Below are positions 51,087-59,874 of a DNA stretch of 64,000 nucleotides, in pieces; positions within the stretch are counted from its first letter, which is position 1, and every line of letters starts with the position of its first letter. Both the position numbers and the translations under genes were made by a program. The DNA comes from an uncultured Draconibacterium sp. (GTDB taxonomy: Bacteria > Bacteroidota > Bacteroidia > Bacteroidales > Prolixibacteraceae). The stretch spans positions 4,560,501-4,624,500 of the forward strand of contig NZ_OY781365.1 of NCBI RefSeq assembly GCF_963676815.1, in the 5' to 3' direction. The notes beneath the pieces are model-generated. The model ran no database searches. It saw only the letters and a list, made by a program, of their open reading frames with translations, and had not been told where the DNA came from.

Positions 51087-52241
51087 TTACAATCGGTCTC
51101 TTAAAATCTTCTCAATTTCAACATAGTCCATATCCTGTTTTTCGCCAATTTTAGCTTCGCTTTGTTTAAAGCGCTCTACAATTTTATCAATACTTGATTC
51201 AGGAACATCATAATCAGGCAAACGACAAGGAACGCCCAGCGATTCAAAGAACTCAACTGTTCGTGCAATAATGGCATCGATTCGTTCATCTTCGTTACCC
51301 GCTGTTATGCCCCAAATACGTTCTCCGTATTGTAGTATCTTATCTTTTTTATTGTCGCGCTTAATATGCATAACTCCCGGCAATACAATTGCCAATGTAC
51401 GTCCGTGGTCTATTCCGTGGAAAGCAGTCAGTTCGTGGCCAATAACGTGTGTCGACCAGTCTTGCGGAACACCAACTGCGATCATTCCGTTTAATGCCAT
51501 AGTTGCACACCACATAAAGTTGGCAGCGGCGTCGTAGTTTTTACGGTCGGCCAAAACTTTCGGACCTTCCTCAACGAGCGTGGTCAGGATACTTTCTGCT
51601 AGCCTGTCCTGAAGTGGCGAATTCACTTTAAAAGTCAGGTATTGCTCCATTACGTGCACAAAGGCATCAACAACGCCGTTGGCCACTTGTCGGTCAGGCA
51701 GGGTAAAAACACATTCCGGATCGAGCACCGAAAACAGAGGCATTACCAGTGGCGAGCCAAAAGCTTTTTTCTCCTGTCTTTCGGCACGTGTAATCACTGA
51801 ATTTCCGTTCATTTCCGAACCTGTTGCCGGCAGGGTTAAAACGGCTCCCAGCGGCAAGGCTTTTTCAACGGGTACGCCAGCGGCAAGGATATCCCAAGGA
51901 TCGCCGTTTTCATACAAGGCCGCAGTAGCAATAAATTTAGTAGCATCAAGCACCGATCCTCCGCCTACTGCCAGCAGAAAATCAATATTTTTTTCTTTTA
52001 CAACATCCACGGCTTTCATACAGGTTTCGTAATGAGGATTCGCCTCAATTCCGCTAAATTCAGCAACAGTGCATCCTTTCAAAGCTGCCATTACCTGGTC
52101 GTAAACACCGGTGCGTTTTATGCTCCCGCCACCGTAAATCATCAAAATATTCGCATCAGCCGGAATTTCACCGGAAAGTTTCGAAATCGATTCTTTTCCA
52201 AAAAGAATTTTAACCGGATTTTTAAATTCAAAATTGTACAT
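51087..52241 (-). CDS. Iron-containing alcohol dehydrogenase (butanol dehydrogenase-like)
   Basis: A 384-residue group III dehydrogenase. N-terminal nucleotide domain with ILMIYGGGSIKRTGVYD and LLAVGGGSVLDATKF; metal-binding residues in DAFVHVMEQY, IGHELTAFHGIDHGRTLAI (His residues) typical of the YqhD/BdhA branch. It would reduce aldehydes or oxidise primary alcohols with NAD(P)(H); substrate unknown. Monocistronic and convergent with the aminotransferase gene. Confidence 0.92.
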   Translation of the reverse strand: MYNFEFKNPVKILFGKESISKLSGEIPADANILMIYGGGSIKRTGVYDQVMAALKGCTVAEFSGIEANPHYETCMKAVDVVKEKNIDFLLAVGGGSVLDATKFIATAALYENGDPWDILAAGVPVEKALPLGAVLTLPATGSEMNGNSVITRAERQEKKAFGSPLVMPLFSVLDPECVFTLPDRQVANGVVDAFVHVMEQYLTFKVNSPLQDRLAESILTTLVEEGPKVLADRKNYDAAANFMWCATMALNGMIAVGVPQDWSTHVIGHELTAFHGIDHGRTLAIVLPGVMHIKRDNKKDKILQYGERIWGITAGNEDERIDAIIARTVEFFESLGVPCRLPDYDVPESSIDKIVERFKQSEAKIGEKQDMDYVEIEKILRDRL

Positions 52242-52312
52242 GAAATTTATTTTTGGTTATTTCAACTGTCATCAGAAACAGGGTGTGCCTGTTTGTTGTT
52301 CAAAGATATAAA

Positions 52313-52894
52313 ATGTGGCAGAAAAGATATTCGAAACGAGAGGTTGATTTCCGGGAAGATATTCCGAATTATTCAGACGAACAGCTGAAGGAGGTGCTGA
52401 AATTGCGTGATCATTATCAGCCGGAAGCTGCAAAATTGGCTATCGGGGAAGCTTTGAAACGCGGAATCATTAACTCCGAGCAGGATCTTTTTTCAGAGGA
52501 ATTCAGGTGCGAAGAGATTCAGTTTTCGCTGTTCCCAAAAATTAAAAGAGACCGAAACCGAATAAAAATAAGAAGGAGTATTGCGCGCAGCTTGGTTATT
52601 TGTTCTGTTCTTCCGGTTGTGTACGGTTTGGTTGAAATGAAAACAGGAAATCGTTGGGAAGGAGCCGCAATATTACTTTTTGGATTACTGTGGTTGTTTT
52701 GTTCGGCACAGCTGATAAAATTGTATCATGTACTTTTCATACAAAGTTTAATGGCTGGAACTATACTTGGAGCATCGTATATTTGCTATCGGCTCATTTC
52801 ATCGCAGACTTATATTTTTATGGACTTCTTCCTGGTTCTTGTACTTGCCGGTTTAATCTTTTATGGCCTGATATTTCTTGCACGAAATAAGTAA
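52313..52894 (+). CDS. Membrane protein of unknown function
   Basis: A 193-residue protein. I start at ATG 52313 (MWQKRYSKREVDF); an upstream in-frame TTG at 52253 would add 20 residues inside the divergent gene's leader. The N-terminal half is soluble and helical (YSDEQLKEVLKLRDHYQPEAAKLA); the C-terminal half has four hydrophobic helices (about 88-104, 113-128, 137-155, 167-190). No known domain. Sits divergently from the alcohol dehydrogenase gene. Confidence 0.6.
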   Translation: MWQKRYSKREVDFREDIPNYSDEQLKEVLKLRDHYQPEAAKLAIGEALKRGIINSEQDLFSEEFRCEEIQFSLFPKIKRDRNRIKIRRSIARSLVICSVLPVVYGLVEMKTGNRWEGAAILLFGLLWLFCSAQLIKLYHVLFIQSLMAGTILGASYICYRLISSQTYIFMDFFLVLVLAGLIFYGLIFLARNK

Positions 52895-53004
52895 CAACTT
52901 TCCCGAATTCCTCCATTTATCCGGAAAAAGCAAACGTTCATCGAAAATTCTACGATTTAGAACAGACGAAACCTTACTTTTAAATCGTTATAAAATTAAA
53001 AGCT

Positions 53005-53697
53005 ATGAAAACAGCATTTCTGTTTACCTTATCAATTTTATTTGCATTAAATCTGTCGGCACAAAACGATGGCGATTGGGATTCGCGCACATATGATATC
53101 GACAACTTTTCAGCAATTTATTTAGAAGGAAGTTACAAAGTGTTTTTATCGCAGGGCAACGAGAGTGCATTAACGGTAAAAACTCCCGATGGTGATGTTT
53201 TCGATGAGCTGGATGTAGACAACTGGAGCGACGAATTGCGTGTGGTTGTTGATCGCGATTTTATTAATTACGAGCGCATTCATTTGTATATTACTTTTAA
53301 AAACCTTGATGAGATTAAAGTTCAGGGCGGTTTAAATTTAAGCACCGATGGATACCTCGATTTGAATGATTTGTATGTTCAGGTTGAAGGAGGAGCAAAG
53401 ATTGATTTGGAGGTGAAAGCCGAAGATATTGAGCTTGTTGGAGAAGGTGGTGTTTTGGTTCAATTGGATGGAGTGGCCGAGAGTTTGGATGTAAAACTTT
53501 CGGGAGCCGGACATGTTGATGCCGAAGATCTTCGCGTGAACGATGCCAGCTTTAAAATTGAAGGAGTTGGAACCGGATCGGTACATGCCGTTGAAACATT
53601 GTACGCCAAAATTGAAGGTGTTGGCAAGGTTCGCTACACCGGAAATCCAAAAGTTACCCGCGATATTGAAGGGTTGGGAAGCGTAAAAAGAGATTAA
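53005..53697 (+). CDS. Exported DUF2807 (GIN-domain) protein
   Basis: A 230-residue protein with signal peptide MKTAFLFTLSILFALNLSAQ. The DUF2807 'auto-transporter head' beta-helix follows: DNFSAIYLEGSYKVFLSQGNE, LDLNDLYVQVEGGAKIDLEVKAEDIELVGEGG, LSGAGHVDAEDLRVNDASFKIEGVGTGSV and GVGKVRYTGNP. Such proteins are surface or periplasmic, of unknown function. It ends in a clear terminator. Confidence 0.88.
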   Translation: MKTAFLFTLSILFALNLSAQNDGDWDSRTYDIDNFSAIYLEGSYKVFLSQGNESALTVKTPDGDVFDELDVDNWSDELRVVVDRDFINYERIHLYITFKNLDEIKVQGGLNLSTDGYLDLNDLYVQVEGGAKIDLEVKAEDIELVGEGGVLVQLDGVAESLDVKLSGAGHVDAEDLRVNDASFKIEGVGTGSVHAVETLYAKIEGVGKVRYTGNPKVTRDIEGLGSVKRD

Positions 53698-53762
53698 AAA
53701 ATACTACTCGTACCTTACTACTACAAAAGGTACAAATTTTCTTAGGTTTGGTTTAGGTTTAT

Positions 53763-53789
53763 AAAAGGCTATCATTGGGTAGCCTTTTT
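53763..53789 (+). terminator. Intrinsic terminator of the DUF2807 gene
   Basis: Nine-base stem AAAAGGCTA / TAGCCTTTT around TCATTGGG with a T-run. Confidence 0.85.
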
Positions 53790-53920
53790 CTTTTGAACGA
53801 AACGTGACATCAAACCAATTCCCGCTAATTTTGTTTTTGAAACGGTTTTTGTATAAAAATCATTGCCCGAGCACTTTAAATGTATTTATTTTGAATTCAC
53901 TAATTTTTCAAAAAAGCAAA

Positions 53921-56005
53921 ATGAAGAAAATTGCACTTTTTATTTTTATTGCCATGACAATAATTAGCTGTACGCAAAAAGAGTCGGGGCAGGTTGCAAA
54001 AAACTATGTGCCTGAAACGCCGAAATTAAGTTCAGATGTAATGACTCCTGAGGTTTTGTGGTCGTTTGGCCGATTGGGGGGAGCAACAGTTTCACCCGAT
54101 GGAACACAGGTTTTATACACTGTAACTTATTATAATATTGAGGAGAATAAATCGTACCGCGATATTTATTCGATTCCGGTTGCTGGGGGAGAAGCAAAAA
54201 ATCTCACCAACACCGCCAGTAACGAATACAATGTGGTTTGGCGTCCCGATGGAAAGAAAATCGGTTATTTGTCGTCTGCTTCAGGCAGTGTTCAGTTGTG
54301 GGAAATGAATCCTGATGGCAGTGATATGAAACAGGTTTCAGAAATCGATGGTGGAATTTTCGGCTTTCAGTATGCACCGGATATGTCGAAAATATACTAC
54401 CTGCAAACCGTAAAACTCGACAATGATATTCACGATCTTTTCCCGGATCTGCCAAAAGCCAATGCACGACTGGAAACAGACATTATGTACCGACATTGGG
54501 ATACCTGGCACGATTACACATACAATCATATTTTTATTGCCGATTATTCGGATGGTAAAGTAGGTGCAGGAAAAGACATTATGACCGGAGAGCGTTTCGA
54601 CTCGCCAATGAAACCTTTTGGAGGAACGGAGCAAATTATCTGGAGTCCTGATTCAAAAACACTGGCTTATGTTTGTAAGAAAAAGGTTGGCAAAGAATAT
54701 TCAATCTCTACCAATTCAGATATTTACATGTACGATGTTGCAAGTGGCAAAACCAGCAACTTTACTGAAGGAATGATGGGTTATGACCAGAACCCGGTTT
54801 ATTCGCCCGATGGAAAATACCTGGCCTGGGAAAGTATGGAGCGCGATGGCTACGAATCGGATAAGAACCGTTTGTTTGTTGCCGATATCGAAACAGGTGA
54901 GAAAAAAGATTACACGGCCGATTTTGATCAAAATGCGGCTGGATTAAGTTGGAGTGCTGATTCAAAATCAATTTATTTTATCAGCGATATTCATGCTACA
55001 GATGAAATTTATAAACTCGAATTGGCTGACAACTCGATTACTCGTTTAACTGACGGCGTTCATAATTATCAAAGTGCAGTTCAGGTTGGAAATCAATTGC
55101 TGGCGCAAAAAGTGTCGATGTCACAACCGGCAGAGCTTTATTTAGTTGATCCGGCCACAGGAAAAGATAAAGCTTTAACTTCTGTGAACAAAGGAATTCT
55201 GGATCAGCTTACCATGGGAAAAGTAGAAAAACGCTGGATGGAAACCACCGACGGAAAACAAATGGCGGTTTGGGTGATCTATCCGCCACATTTCGATCCG
55301 AACAAAAAATATCCGGCACTGCTTTACAACCAGGGAGGACCGCAGGGAACAGTTAGTCAGTTTTGGTCGTACCGCTGGAATTTCCAGATGATGGCAGCCA
55401 ACGATTATATTATTGTGGCTCCAAACCGTCGTGGTTTACCGGGTTTCGGTCAGGAGTGGAACGAACAAATTTCGAAAGACTATGGTGGTCAAAATATTAA
55501 AGACCTGTTGACTTCGATCGACGAAATGGCAAAAGAACCTTTTGTTGACGAAACAAAACTGGGTGCTGTTGGTGCCAGTTATGGTGGTTATTCGGTGATG
55601 TACCTTGCCGGAAATCATGAAAAACGCTTTAAAGCTTTTATTGCTCACGATGGTATTTTTAACTTTGAACACATGTACACCTCAACCGAGGAAATGTGGT
55701 TTGTGAATTTTGATTACGGTGGTGCCTACTGGGATAAAGACAATGCTGCTGCGCAACGTTCGTATTCGTTTTCACCACATAAATACGTTCAAAACTGGGA
55801 TACTCCGATCTTGATCGTCCAAGGTGAAAAAGATTTCCGTGTACCGCCGGAGCAGGGAATGGCAGCTTTTAATGCAGCTGTTTTACGTGGAGTACCTGCT
55901 GAAATGTTATACTTGCCCGAAGAAAACCATTGGGTGTTGCAGCCACAAAACGGAATTTTATGGCAACGTGTATTTTTCAACTGGTTGGATAAATGGTTGA
56001 AATAG
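53921..56005 (+). CDS. S9-family prolyl oligopeptidase-like lipoprotein
   Basis: A 694-residue lipoprotein. I start at ATG 53921 since it gives the lipobox IISC; a GTG at 53804 would add 39 implausible residues. An N-terminal beta-propeller (about 45-430, PD40-like blades VSPDGTQVLY, SPDGKYLAW) precedes an alpha/beta-hydrolase domain. The triad is Ser553 in GASYGGYS, Asp638 in GEKDFR and His670 in ENHWVL. It would cleave short peptides, likely dipeptidyl/oligopeptidase type, outside the cytoplasm. It faces an M14 peptidase gene convergently. Confidence 0.93.
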   Translation: MKKIALFIFIAMTIISCTQKESGQVAKNYVPETPKLSSDVMTPEVLWSFGRLGGATVSPDGTQVLYTVTYYNIEENKSYRDIYSIPVAGGEAKNLTNTASNEYNVVWRPDGKKIGYLSSASGSVQLWEMNPDGSDMKQVSEIDGGIFGFQYAPDMSKIYYLQTVKLDNDIHDLFPDLPKANARLETDIMYRHWDTWHDYTYNHIFIADYSDGKVGAGKDIMTGERFDSPMKPFGGTEQIIWSPDSKTLAYVCKKKVGKEYSISTNSDIYMYDVASGKTSNFTEGMMGYDQNPVYSPDGKYLAWESMERDGYESDKNRLFVADIETGEKKDYTADFDQNAAGLSWSADSKSIYFISDIHATDEIYKLELADNSITRLTDGVHNYQSAVQVGNQLLAQKVSMSQPAELYLVDPATGKDKALTSVNKGILDQLTMGKVEKRWMETTDGKQMAVWVIYPPHFDPNKKYPALLYNQGGPQGTVSQFWSYRWNFQMMAANDYIIVAPNRRGLPGFGQEWNEQISKDYGGQNIKDLLTSIDEMAKEPFVDETKLGAVGASYGGYSVMYLAGNHEKRFKAFIAHDGIFNFEHMYTSTEEMWFVNFDYGGAYWDKDNAAAQRSYSFSPHKYVQNWDTPILIVQGEKDFRVPPEQGMAAFNAAVLRGVPAEMLYLPEENHWVLQPQNGILWQRVFFNWLDKWLK

Positions 56006-56025
56006 AATGATGAAGCGTTGAAAAG

Positions 56026-56059
56026 AAAATGCCATCTGTCAGTTGACGGATGGCATTTT
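56026..56059. terminator. Bidirectional terminator between S9 and M14 genes
   Basis: AAAATGCCATC.GTC pairs with GAC.GATGGCATTTT, near-perfect stem with A and T tracts on both sides, between convergent genes. Its apical CTGTCAGTTGACGG resembles the word at 37706-37719. Confidence 0.8.
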
Positions 56060-56066
56060 TTATTGC

Positions 56067-57317
56067 TTAATCTTCGAGCATAATCTTCATCAAATTTTCC
56101 GCAGTTAATTTTCCTTTCTTTTCAATAAAGTCTCGTGGAGTATCATCGCCCACCTCAAAGGTGACTGTTTCAGCTTTGAATTCATGTAAAATGGATAATG
56201 TAGAGCTGATTCGAAGTTCATCAACACTGCTTGGATCGATATTTGGATCATAGCCTGGAATTTCTTCGCCCATAGCTGTAAGCACTTTCGGCACAAGTCC
56301 AGGCATATTTCCTTTTAGTTCCGGAGCAACAGTGTAATAAATGTCGTGTTGTGTGGAATGGAAATCAATGGCAAAATAGAATTTACTTCCATCGGCTACT
56401 TTGCTTTTCATAAATTTATTTACTGCCCGTGTTTCCGGTTGATTAAAATCTTCCCAGTCGCGGTTCAAATCAATGCCTCCGGCACCGTGACGCCAGTGTC
56501 CGTTATCTACACCATCAGGATTTACACAAGGAACCACAAATATTTTGTATTCATCTCTGAATTTTTCACTTAGTTCATCATCGGTACAAATTCGTTCAAT
56601 AAAGGCTTGCATAGCCAACCAACCAGTAATTTCCGGTGGATGCTCGCGTGAGAGCACCATCAGCATTTTTTTACTATCAGGATTTCCGATTTGCAAATAG
56701 TTAATTGTGCGGCCTTCTTTGCTTTTCGCCAGTTCTGCCATAGAAACATATTCCTTTTCTGCCAATCCGGCTGCCCATTTGTTAATGTCTTTTGATACAA
56801 TTAACTCTTGCGCAGAAACCCAAGTGGTGTCTGGACTTAAACTAAGACTGAAAGAACAAAATTTAGGCTGTTCTCCTTTGGCAATGGATGCAGCGTCGGC
56901 AACATATACAGTTGAATCAACCTTAGTCCAGTTTTTCCCATCAGCACTGAGTTTGGGATAATAGCGATGCCCAACACCTTCGTTGTAAGTGATTTTTAAA
57001 TCGATATCTTTTGAAGTTGTTGACCAGATTTTAAAAGCATACCACGGACTGGCATTTATTGGTGTATTTTCAGGAGTGATCAGAACGGTTACTTCATTTT
57101 CGCCGGTTAGTGCGACTCCGTTTAATCGGGCTCCGTCAAATTCGTTTGATAGAAAAATACCATTGCCCAGATCAAATGTCTTTTTTAGTTGGTATTGAAT
57201 TGGCCGTGTTAATGTGCTGACTCTTTTTGCAGGAGCTTGTCCGGCCCATTTGGTTTCTTTAGGCTGGCACGACCAAAGCAGTGCGATTGCGAAGACTAAA
57301 AATAATCCTTTACTCAT
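56067..57317 (-). CDS. M14-family zinc carboxypeptidase lipoprotein
   Basis: A 416-residue lipoprotein (Cys17 after LLWS). An N-terminal beta domain (about 40-190) precedes the M14 domain with a complete site: His226 and Glu229 in SREHPPEITG, His320 in AIDFHSTQ, the Asn-Arg pair in DLNRDW, and Glu388 in TFEVGDD. The N-terminal extension and the ligand arrangement recall the cytosolic-carboxypeptidase-like M14 branch. Second gene of an operon after the thioredoxin-like lipoprotein (35-base gap). Confidence 0.9.
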   Translation of the reverse strand: MSKGLFLVFAIALLWSCQPKETKWAGQAPAKRVSTLTRPIQYQLKKTFDLGNGIFLSNEFDGARLNGVALTGENEVTVLITPENTPINASPWYAFKIWSTTSKDIDLKITYNEGVGHRYYPKLSADGKNWTKVDSTVYVADAASIAKGEQPKFCSFSLSLSPDTTWVSAQELIVSKDINKWAAGLAEKEYVSMAELAKSKEGRTINYLQIGNPDSKKMLMVLSREHPPEITGWLAMQAFIERICTDDELSEKFRDEYKIFVVPCVNPDGVDNGHWRHGAGGIDLNRDWEDFNQPETRAVNKFMKSKVADGSKFYFAIDFHSTQHDIYYTVAPELKGNMPGLVPKVLTAMGEEIPGYDPNIDPSSVDELRISSTLSILHEFKAETVTFEVGDDTPRDFIEKKGKLTAENLMKIMLED

Positions 57318-57352
57318 TTGGTTTTATATTATTTGATAATAACTATTTCGAT

Positions 57353-58567
57353 CTATTCCTGAAGAAGTTTTTCAAGAAGCTCTTCCGTTTCTTTTTTATA
57401 GTGATCGTATGCTTCGCCTGTACCCGGGCCGGAAAAGCCGGTATGAATTTCTCGTATTACTCCATTTCTGTCGATATAAATGGCAGTAGGATAGGAAATA
57501 ATTTTATTCAGCATGGGCAAGGCTTCAGCGGCTCTTTTCTTGTTTGATGTACCTGCCAATACGAGTTCCCACGAAACATTCAGATCATTTCGGTAACGCT
57601 CAATGCGTTGTTTAAAATAGTCGAAGTCGGGTTTTATTTCAAAATCAAGCCCGATAATTTCCAGTCCGGCTGCATGGTATTTTTCATACATCTCAACCAG
57701 AAAACGTGTTTCGTCCATACAATTTGGGCACCACGTTCCAAAGATCTGAACGATTACTACTTTCCCTTTATATGTTTCATCCGTAAGTGAAACGGTATCA
57801 CCTTTTTCATTTGGGAATGCAAAACTGAGTTTATCGTAACCCGGATTCAGGTATGTTAGCGTTTTCATATCGGCCAATTCAGCATCATCTGATTTCACTG
57901 CACTCCATTTTTCTTTGTAAGTATTTCCGGAGTAAAACAATCCGTTTAACGCGGAGTCGCTGAGTTCAGCAGTAAACAAAAAAACATGTGCGCCATCAAA
58001 ACACGAGAGTTGCATGCTATTGCCATTTACCACACCTTCAAGATAGCGGTAGTCGCCTGTCTCTGTTTGGAATGTTCCGGTAATTTGGTTGCCATCTTGT
58101 TCAAAAATCCCAATTGCAGGACTGTTGGATTCTTCTTCGCCGAAGTTTACTTTCCATTTTCCGGAAAAATCAAGAGCATTCTCGTCGTTTATTTCAAAAC
58201 GTTCTTCTACACCATATTCTGCTTTAAACGGAATAGGTAGAACCTTGCTTTTGTTGTAGTTGAAATATTCGCCACTAATTTTTTCGCCATTAATCCTGCC
58301 TTTGAATTCTGATCCAAAAACGGGCATTTTTATAAATACGGAATCGTCTTTATAAGTGATTTCCTGAACATCGATTCGCTCTCCGGCATTTGTAACCACG
58401 AGGTGCTTTTCATTCAGCACTTCAACATTGAAAGGAATTTTATCATCGGGATTGTTGTCATCGATTTGGAACGCGAACAGCCAGTTGCCTGTTTTTAATA
58501 CCGAATCGGTTTTGGGAGCGCAGGCACAGAGCAATCCCATTAAGATATAAAGTGCAGTTTTTTTCAT
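57353..58567 (-). CDS. TlpA-type thioredoxin-fold lipoprotein
   Basis: A 404-residue lipoprotein (lipobox near CAC, residues 14-16). The N-terminal two-thirds is a beta-rich domain of the type found in Bacteroidota TlpA-like proteins; the C-terminal third is a thioredoxin fold with an active CxxC (FGTWCPNCMDETRFL) and a cis-Pro region (ISYPTAIYIDRNG). It would reduce or isomerise periplasmic disulfides. First gene of an operon with an M14 carboxypeptidase. Confidence 0.9.
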   Translation of the reverse strand: MKKTALYILMGLLCACAPKTDSVLKTGNWLFAFQIDDNNPDDKIPFNVEVLNEKHLVVTNAGERIDVQEITYKDDSVFIKMPVFGSEFKGRINGEKISGEYFNYNKSKVLPIPFKAEYGVEERFEINDENALDFSGKWKVNFGEEESNSPAIGIFEQDGNQITGTFQTETGDYRYLEGVVNGNSMQLSCFDGAHVFLFTAELSDSALNGLFYSGNTYKEKWSAVKSDDAELADMKTLTYLNPGYDKLSFAFPNEKGDTVSLTDETYKGKVVIVQIFGTWCPNCMDETRFLVEMYEKYHAAGLEIIGLDFEIKPDFDYFKQRIERYRNDLNVSWELVLAGTSNKKRAAEALPMLNKIISYPTAIYIDRNGVIREIHTGFSGPGTGEAYDHYKKETEELLEKLLQE

Positions 58568-58743
58568 TATTTTTTACTTATTTCTTTACGTGTCTGCATG
58601 ATCCGAAGACTTGATTTTAATAGTTTTCTCGTGATTAATTGTAATGAAATAGTTTATATTGGTTTCACATTGTAAAAATATTCGATAAAAATAAACAAAT
58701 AGACAAGATCGCGATTTGAATGTGAACTATTACCGCAAAACAT

Positions 58744-58751
58744 TACTTTTG
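58744..58751 (+). promoter_or_regulatory. Candidate -7 element of the oxidoreductase-malQ operon
   Basis: TACTTTTG matches TAnnTTTG, 22 bases before the start codon, with TGTG 19 bases upstream as a weak -33 candidate. Confidence 0.5.
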
Positions 58752-58773
58752 GTTAAAATTAGCAAAACAGAAC

Positions 58774-59874
58774 ATGCAAAAAATACACGTAGGTTTTATA
58801 GGTGCAGGAGGGATTGCCCGAGCACATGTTTATGCCATACAGGCCCTGAAGTTTTATTATAACGAAGTTCCCGAAATTGTTTTGGAGTCGGTGGCTTCGG
58901 CGCGACAAGAGAGCCGCGAGGCGTTTGCCAAACAAATGGGATTTAAAAATGCACAATCGGTTGAGGATTTTGCACAGAATGAAAACATCGAAGCAGTATA
59001 TATTTTAGGTCCGAACAAAGTGCATTTTGAGCATTTTAAACTCGCGCTTCAAATGCCCAACGTCAAATATATCTACCTTGAAAAGCCGGTTTGTTCTTCG
59101 TTGGAAGAGGAAGAACAAATGAAGGAACTGCTGCAGACTGCAGGTTCAGAAGTTCGTATTCAGGTGGGATTTCAGTATTTACAAACTTCATCGGTTCGTG
59201 AAGGATTGAAATTCTGGCGTTCTGGTAAAATTGGAAAACCCATTCATTTTGATCTGAAATACTACCACGGGGATTATTTGCAGGAAAGTTACCGGGAAAA
59301 ACGCGTTACCCGTTTAACTCCGGCACCTGATGGTGGTGCAATGGCCGATTTGGGATCGCACGGAATTAGTTTGCTAATGGCTTTTATGGGAGAGGAGCTG
59401 CAAATAACAAGTGGTTTGCAGGCAGGTGATTTTGACGGCGTACCTGCCGGATCAGATTTGTTTAGTTCACTATCGTTATATGAGCCAAAAACAGGCGCGG
59501 TCGGAAATATGTCGGCAAGTCGGATCAGTTCAGGCTCGGGTGATTTGGTGTCGTTGGAGATTTATGCTGAAAATGGTGCATTCCGATATTCATCTCAAAA
59601 TCCGGAATACTTCGAGTATTACACCGAAGGCTCCGATCAGTGGGTGAAACAAGTGGTTGGCAGCAACTACAAACCGGTTACGAGTTTTCCTTCAGGGCAT
59701 GTTCCTCCGGGATGGTTGCGCTCGATGGTTCATGCACATTACCAGTTTTTTACCGGCGATGATTCGGAGGCTGTGATTGCCGATTTAAAACACGGATTGG
59801 CGGTGCAACGCATCGTTCGCGAGACGGCCGATCATTTAAAACAATTCAGAGAAAATTTTAAGAATGACAAATAG
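58774..59874 (+). CDS. Gfo/Idh/MocA-family oxidoreductase
   Basis: A 366-residue cytoplasmic NAD(P)-dependent sugar/cyclitol oxidoreductase. The Rossmann motif is HVGFIGAGGIARAH; the catalytic Lys is in YLEKPVCSS; the C-terminal alpha/beta domain includes GGAMADLGSHGIS with the conserved Asp/His pair. Substrate cannot be read from sequence. It overlaps malQ by 11 bases, so coupled translation points to a linked role in alpha-glucan or glucose-derivative metabolism. Confidence 0.9.
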   Translation: MQKIHVGFIGAGGIARAHVYAIQALKFYYNEVPEIVLESVASARQESREAFAKQMGFKNAQSVEDFAQNENIEAVYILGPNKVHFEHFKLALQMPNVKYIYLEKPVCSSLEEEEQMKELLQTAGSEVRIQVGFQYLQTSSVREGLKFWRSGKIGKPIHFDLKYYHGDYLQESYREKRVTRLTPAPDGGAMADLGSHGISLLMAFMGEELQITSGLQAGDFDGVPAGSDLFSSLSLYEPKTGAVGNMSASRISSGSGDLVSLEIYAENGAFRYSSQNPEYFEYYTEGSDQWVKQVVGSNYKPVTSFPSGHVPPGWLRSMVHAHYQFFTGDDSEAVIADLKHGLAVQRIVRETADHLKQFRENFKNDK

